From contig CANDCH010000013.1 in NCBI GenBank assembly GCA_947383145.1, positions 1 to 55,334 on the forward strand: a DNA stretch of 55,334 nucleotides, in the 5' to 3' direction. This DNA comes from an uncultured bacterium. GTDB taxonomy: Bacteria; Bacillota; Clostridia; Oscillospirales; Oscillospiraceae. The position numbers and the translations under genes were made by a program. Of this stretch, positions 52,705 to 55,334 are shown piece by piece; the stretch's first letter is position 1; each line of letters begins with the position of its first letter. Under the pieces are notes generated by a model. That model did not search any database. It was given only the letters and a program-made list of their open reading frames with translations, and was not told the DNA's origin.

Positions 52705-54390
52705 CTACATCGCGGGCTTTCGCTCTATCACCGTAAGTATGTTGTGATTGTTCTCGATGTAATCAAGTATACGCTGATACTCGTCGGCAAAATTGAAGTC
52801 CACCGTGATCTCCCCGTTCTCATGCACCCAAACCGTATCAACCAATTCAACCACGATACCGCGATTGAGGGTTTGAATGTTCCTATGCTTTAGAAAAGCA
52901 GTAAGATAGGGGTCGTCGGTGTCGATACCGTCAGCCATCACTTGCATTTCCTCTTTCAGATAAGAAATGTTCTGTTCAAGCTGGGCGATCTGCTCGGCAA
53001 TTTTGCCTTTTAAGCGGCGGTATTCCTCTTTGGTAATGTCGCCACTTTTCCAGTCAAGGTACAAGCTGTCGGAAGCGTCATTGTATTGCTTGAGCTGTTT
53101 TTCTGCCTGTTTCAGTGCAAGGGTCAATCGCTTGTTTTCCCGATTGATAACAGGCGCGTTGTTTATCCGTTCAATTTCTTCTGATAGTTTGTCCACAAGA
53201 GCGATCTGCACTTGCAGGGCGGCTAAAACCGCTTCTTCTAACTTATCCTGCCGGATAGAATGTTTACTGCAAGTCTTTTTGTCGGTAAAGGTACGACAGG
53301 CATAGTAGGCGAGATTGCGGGCGGTCTTTCGCCGCATAGCCTTTTTGCAGTCAGCACAGCGGACAAAACCGGACAATAGATAGACTTCCTGCTGGCCCGG
53401 TGCTGTCCTTGTGTCGCGCTGATGCAGGGCTTGTGCCTTTTCAAAGGTTTCCCGGTCAATGATTGCTTCGTGGGTGTTGGGGACAACAAACCATTCATCT
53501 TCGGGGACAGCGATTTGCTTGTGTACTTTGTAGCTGATGATACGATGCCGTCCCTGCACCATCACGCCGGTGTAAATCTCATTCTGCAATATCCTTGCAA
53601 CCGTGCTGGCAGACCACAGGCCATCGTTTTTGCTGGAATTGGGATTATTGTACTTGAACCCCTTTTTCTTTTTATAGGCTTCGGGGTTCGGCTCTCCCAT
53701 GCTGTTCAGCCTTTTGGCAATCCCCATTTTGCTGTACCCCTCATGGACAAACCAGTGATAAATGCTTCTTACGACTTCCGCCGCTTCTTCATCTATCAAG
53801 AGGCTGTTTTTGTCGTTGGGGTCTTTCTTGTAGCCGTATGTGGCAAATGCCCCGATAAACTCGCCGCGCTCCCGCTTCATTTTGAATGTCTTTCGGATTT
53901 CTTCGGAAGTGGTAGCGGCAAACTGCTCGTTGAACATTCCCCTGATCGGCACTTCAAGACCGCTTGCAGAATGTGGGTTTGCGTAGGTGTCGATGAATGG
54001 TGTGCCTGTGCAGATAAACCTTGCGCCGTTGATTGGGATAAATTCTTCAAGAAACTTTTGCTGATCTGCAAGGTTGCGGAAACCGCGTGCAAGTGACTTG
54101 ATAATCATGCAGTTTACTTCCTTGCGAACGATACAGCCCTCAAGCCGCTTGAAGTTTGGACGTGCTGTGTCTGTACCTGTCAGTCCGTCGTCGGCAAATA
54201 CATCTACAATCACATAGTTCCCCGGCTCAAAGTAACCGTCTACAAAGTCACGCAGAATTTTTTCCTGATTGATAATGCTCTCGCTGTCGTCCTCGTTGTC
54301 GTCCTCTTTGGATAGTCGGATATAAAGCCCAATTTTCCAAAACGGCTCTGCGCTGGCGCGTACCGTTCTGGTTTTGCGCGTGCGGGGCAT
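52705..54390 (-). CDS. Large serine recombinase
   Basis: A 561-residue site-specific recombinase. The catalytic domain starts with IGLYIRLSKEDD (catalytic Ser in the RLSKED motif), then DDGLTGTDTARPNFKRL. The recombinase domain (YGYKKDP, IYHWFVHEGYSKMGIAKRLN) and zinc ribbon (CADCKKAMRRK, CRTF, CSKHS) follow. A coiled coil and C-terminal tail complete it. It appears intact. The gene reads toward the collagen-gene break, as integrases often do at element ends. AAGGAGG lies before ATG 54390. Confidence 0.93.
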   Translation of the reverse strand: MPRTRKTRTVRASAEPFWKIGLYIRLSKEDDNEDDSESIINQEKILRDFVDGYFEPGNYVIVDVFADDGLTGTDTARPNFKRLEGCIVRKEVNCMIIKSLARGFRNLADQQKFLEEFIPINGARFICTGTPFIDTYANPHSASGLEVPIRGMFNEQFAATTSEEIRKTFKMKRERGEFIGAFATYGYKKDPNDKNSLLIDEEAAEVVRSIYHWFVHEGYSKMGIAKRLNSMGEPNPEAYKKKKGFKYNNPNSSKNDGLWSASTVARILQNEIYTGVMVQGRHRIISYKVHKQIAVPEDEWFVVPNTHEAIIDRETFEKAQALHQRDTRTAPGQQEVYLLSGFVRCADCKKAMRRKTARNLAYYACRTFTDKKTCSKHSIRQDKLEEAVLAALQVQIALVDKLSEEIERINNAPVINRENKRLTLALKQAEKQLKQYNDASDSLYLDWKSGDITKEEYRRLKGKIAEQIAQLEQNISYLKEEMQVMADGIDTDDPYLTAFLKHRNIQTLNRGIVVELVDTVWVHENGEITVDFNFADEYQRILDYIENNHNILTVIERKPAM

Positions 54391-54422
54391 GATACCTCCT
54401 TTCCCCCTATAATTACAGGTCT

Positions 54423-54451
54423 ATTATACCATTTTCGACCCATAATCACAA
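54423..54451 (-). promoter_or_regulatory. Sigma-A promoter for the recombinase gene
   Basis: Minus strand TTGTGA (54446-54451), a 17-base spacer and TATAAT (54423-54428), 33 bases upstream of the start. Confidence 0.72.
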
Positions 54452-54488
54452 GGTCTTTGTCAAAAATGGCAGCGGGAAAGTCGGCAAT

Positions 54489-54743
54489 TTATTTCAGGCT
54501 TAAAAAGTAATCGCACAGGGATTGCTTTAAGGTTTTGCTTTCAGATACAAAGCGGATTTTGACCGGCGTATCACCGCAGAGAAAGCAGTACGGATTGCCG
54601 ATCTGTTCCAGGTAGCTTTGCATTTTCTGTACGGCTGGCAGCGCAGCGTCAATGTGAATATTGCGAATATCAACTAAAGTGCTGCGGTCAACCTTCGTTA
54701 TATCCACGCTTCTCATTTCTTGAAGCTGGGATTGGCTAATCAT
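54489..54743 (-). CDS. Small mobile-element protein (DUF6870-like)
   Basis: An 84-residue protein: MISQSQLQEMRSVDITKVDRSTLVDI, then an IHIDAALPAVQKMQSYLEQIGNPYCFLCGDTPVKIRF segment. Similar small proteins occur in Firmicutes conjugative elements and are of unknown function. The internal methionine at 54743 is chosen because the sequence before it is not family-like. It is upstream of the recombinase on the same strand. Confidence 0.65.
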   Translation of the reverse strand: MISQSQLQEMRSVDITKVDRSTLVDIRNIHIDAALPAVQKMQSYLEQIGNPYCFLCGDTPVKIRFVSESKTLKQSLCDYFLSLK

Positions 54744-55179
54744 CCTTATTCCCCTTTCCGGCATAGCGTCATACAATCAATATGCGCTCCGGCTTGTACG
54801 TTATGAAAAAAGGGGCATAAATCGGACGGCTGGCGGCGACCAGCACCACGGGACTTTCACCCCCGCGTGGTTCTCACGCGGCCCTACCCATTGCCTGCGA
54901 CGCTTTTAACGCTCGGACTGTGGCTGTAAGGGAGTATCGTTAGCGTATGCGCCGCTGATTATAAGCTGCCGGCTTTTCGGTGTAGGCGGTTCTCGCTCTC
55001 CCGCAGGATGCGGGGTTATGGCGCACCCACCGATGCGGCGCATACAGAATGTGTCCGTTGCCCTATGCTGCGCCGCCGTTATCTTGCGGGCTTTCTTTGT
55101 CAAGGTGCAGCGCCGGGCCGGAGGCGGGGGAACATGGAAAGGGTAAGGTGTTCCGCCTGCCCTGCCGGGCCGGTTGCCG
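54744..55179. other. 436-base gap without a recognised gene
   Basis: No convincing protein is seen on either strand; short open frames here have no domain pattern. The region holds the three-hairpin cluster at 54829-54881 and is otherwise unassigned element DNA. Confidence 0.5.
54829..54881. ncRNA. Three tandem hairpins, possible structured RNA
   Basis: Stems GCTGG/CCAGC (54829-54833 with 54840-54844), GGG/CCC around ACTTTCA (54850-54862 area), and a perfect 7-bp CCGCGTG/CACGCGG (54863-54869 with 54875-54881). On minus it contains GTGAAAGTCCC, a string often found in group II intron domain I. The identity is unknown. Confidence 0.4.
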
Positions 55180-55334
55180 TCAGTCTAAACCGACGATGGC
55201 CTGAATGAGCTTGTTTTCCAGGTGGTGCTTCATCCACTCGTCCAGGCAGACATAGGGGTTGCCGTACTCGTCATACAGTGTCCGGGTACACAGCTTGTTT
55301 ATGTAGCCCTCGTAGTACCGCAAGACCTGTTCCA
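55180..55334 (-). CDS. C-terminal part of a mobile-element protein (runs off window)
   Basis: Fifty codons are open from the window edge to TGA at 55180-55182: EQVLRYYEGYINKL, DEYGNPYVCLDEWMKHHLENKL. This looks like a genuine coding end with Tyr/Leu-rich helices and no stops. I do not recognise the family, and the start is outside the window. Confidence 0.55.
   Translation of the reverse strand, partial: EQVLRYYEGYINKLCTRTLYDEYGNPYVCLDEWMKHHLENKLIQAIVGLD

Larger units (their letters stand above)
52650..55334. mobile_element. Serine-recombinase element, left end (runs past window)
   Basis: The element begins at the break in the second collagen-like gene and includes the recombinase, a small gene and an incomplete gene at the window edge. 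A stem GCCCGC/GCGGGC and flanking GGTGAT/ATCACC lie at about 52687-52732, near the end. No partner attachment site is visible inside the window. Whether this is a phage, an ICE or a small integrative element cannot be told. Confidence 0.65.

Noticed and set aside
54906-55103. Minus-strand open frame of 65 codons
   Set aside because: No ribosome binding site and no family pattern; Arg/Pro-rich like translated non-coding DNA.

Overview
The window looks like a chromosomal segment of a high-GC, motile, spore-forming Clostridia, most like an Oscillospiraceae-type gut anaerobe. The clues are the CheC/CheD/CheV and FliW/CsrA gene sets, SLH-domain surface proteins, strong AGGAGG ribosome binding sites, long GC-rich genes and BclA-like collagen proteins. 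The genus is an inference. About 45 kb is a flagellar, chemotaxis and surface locus. The last 8 kb is a patchwork of mobile DNA and spore-surface genes.

Layout: (1) 1-7970, plus strand: a probable flhB tail, flhA, a FliA/WhiG-type sigma factor, two rod/hook genes, cheC, cheD, a CheV-type adaptor and an EAL-like/HDOD protein. (2) 8030-9513, minus: a ParA-type ATPase and a ComFB-domain protein. (3) 9698-13392, plus: fliD, fliS and a FliT-like gene behind a good sigma-28 promoter. (4) 13460-20229: a C39-type peptidase (minus), an FtsE-like ATPase, a chemoreceptor, an FtsA/PilM-like protein and a membrane-anchored partner. (5) 20276-21559, minus: a lone ClpB-like AAA+ ATPase. (6) 21671-27887, minus: flgM-flgN-flgK-flgL-DUF6470-fliW-csrA-yjfB. 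(7) 28075-32639, minus: cheA-cheW-cheR-cheB behind a near-perfect sigma-28 promoter. (8) 32743-45164, plus: a FliK/YlqG-like protein, an FlhB C-domain homologue, a PilZ protein, two giant SLH proteins and a second PilZ protein. (9) A MATE exporter with a structured leader, and a minus-strand protein with an HENEH motif.

From about 47.7 kb the sequence changes. On the minus strand lie a 5'-truncated group II intron, a 49-residue MATE remnant, a 35-residue serine recombinase stump, a small accessory ORF, a frameshifted ydbC, a parB and the tail of an unidentified gene. Two tandem collagen-like genes follow. The second stops just after its first Gly-X-Y triplets, and a large serine recombinase gene begins 30 bp further on and reads toward that junction. 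This resembles a spore-coat gene split by a site-specific element that continues past the window end, and it is the observation I would check first.

How it fits together: the sigma factor encoded beside flhA and its antagonist FlgM would time expression of the fliD, flgM and cheA operons, each of which has a recognisable sigma-28 -10 element. FliW and CsrA add translational control. CheA/W/R/B with CheC/CheD/CheV and the chemoreceptor form a signalling chain. Two PilZ proteins, one ComFB protein and an EAL-like/HDOD protein suggest cyclic-di-GMP input into motility and the cell surface. No flagellin, flhF or canonical flhG is present. No tRNA, rRNA or CRISPR array was seen.
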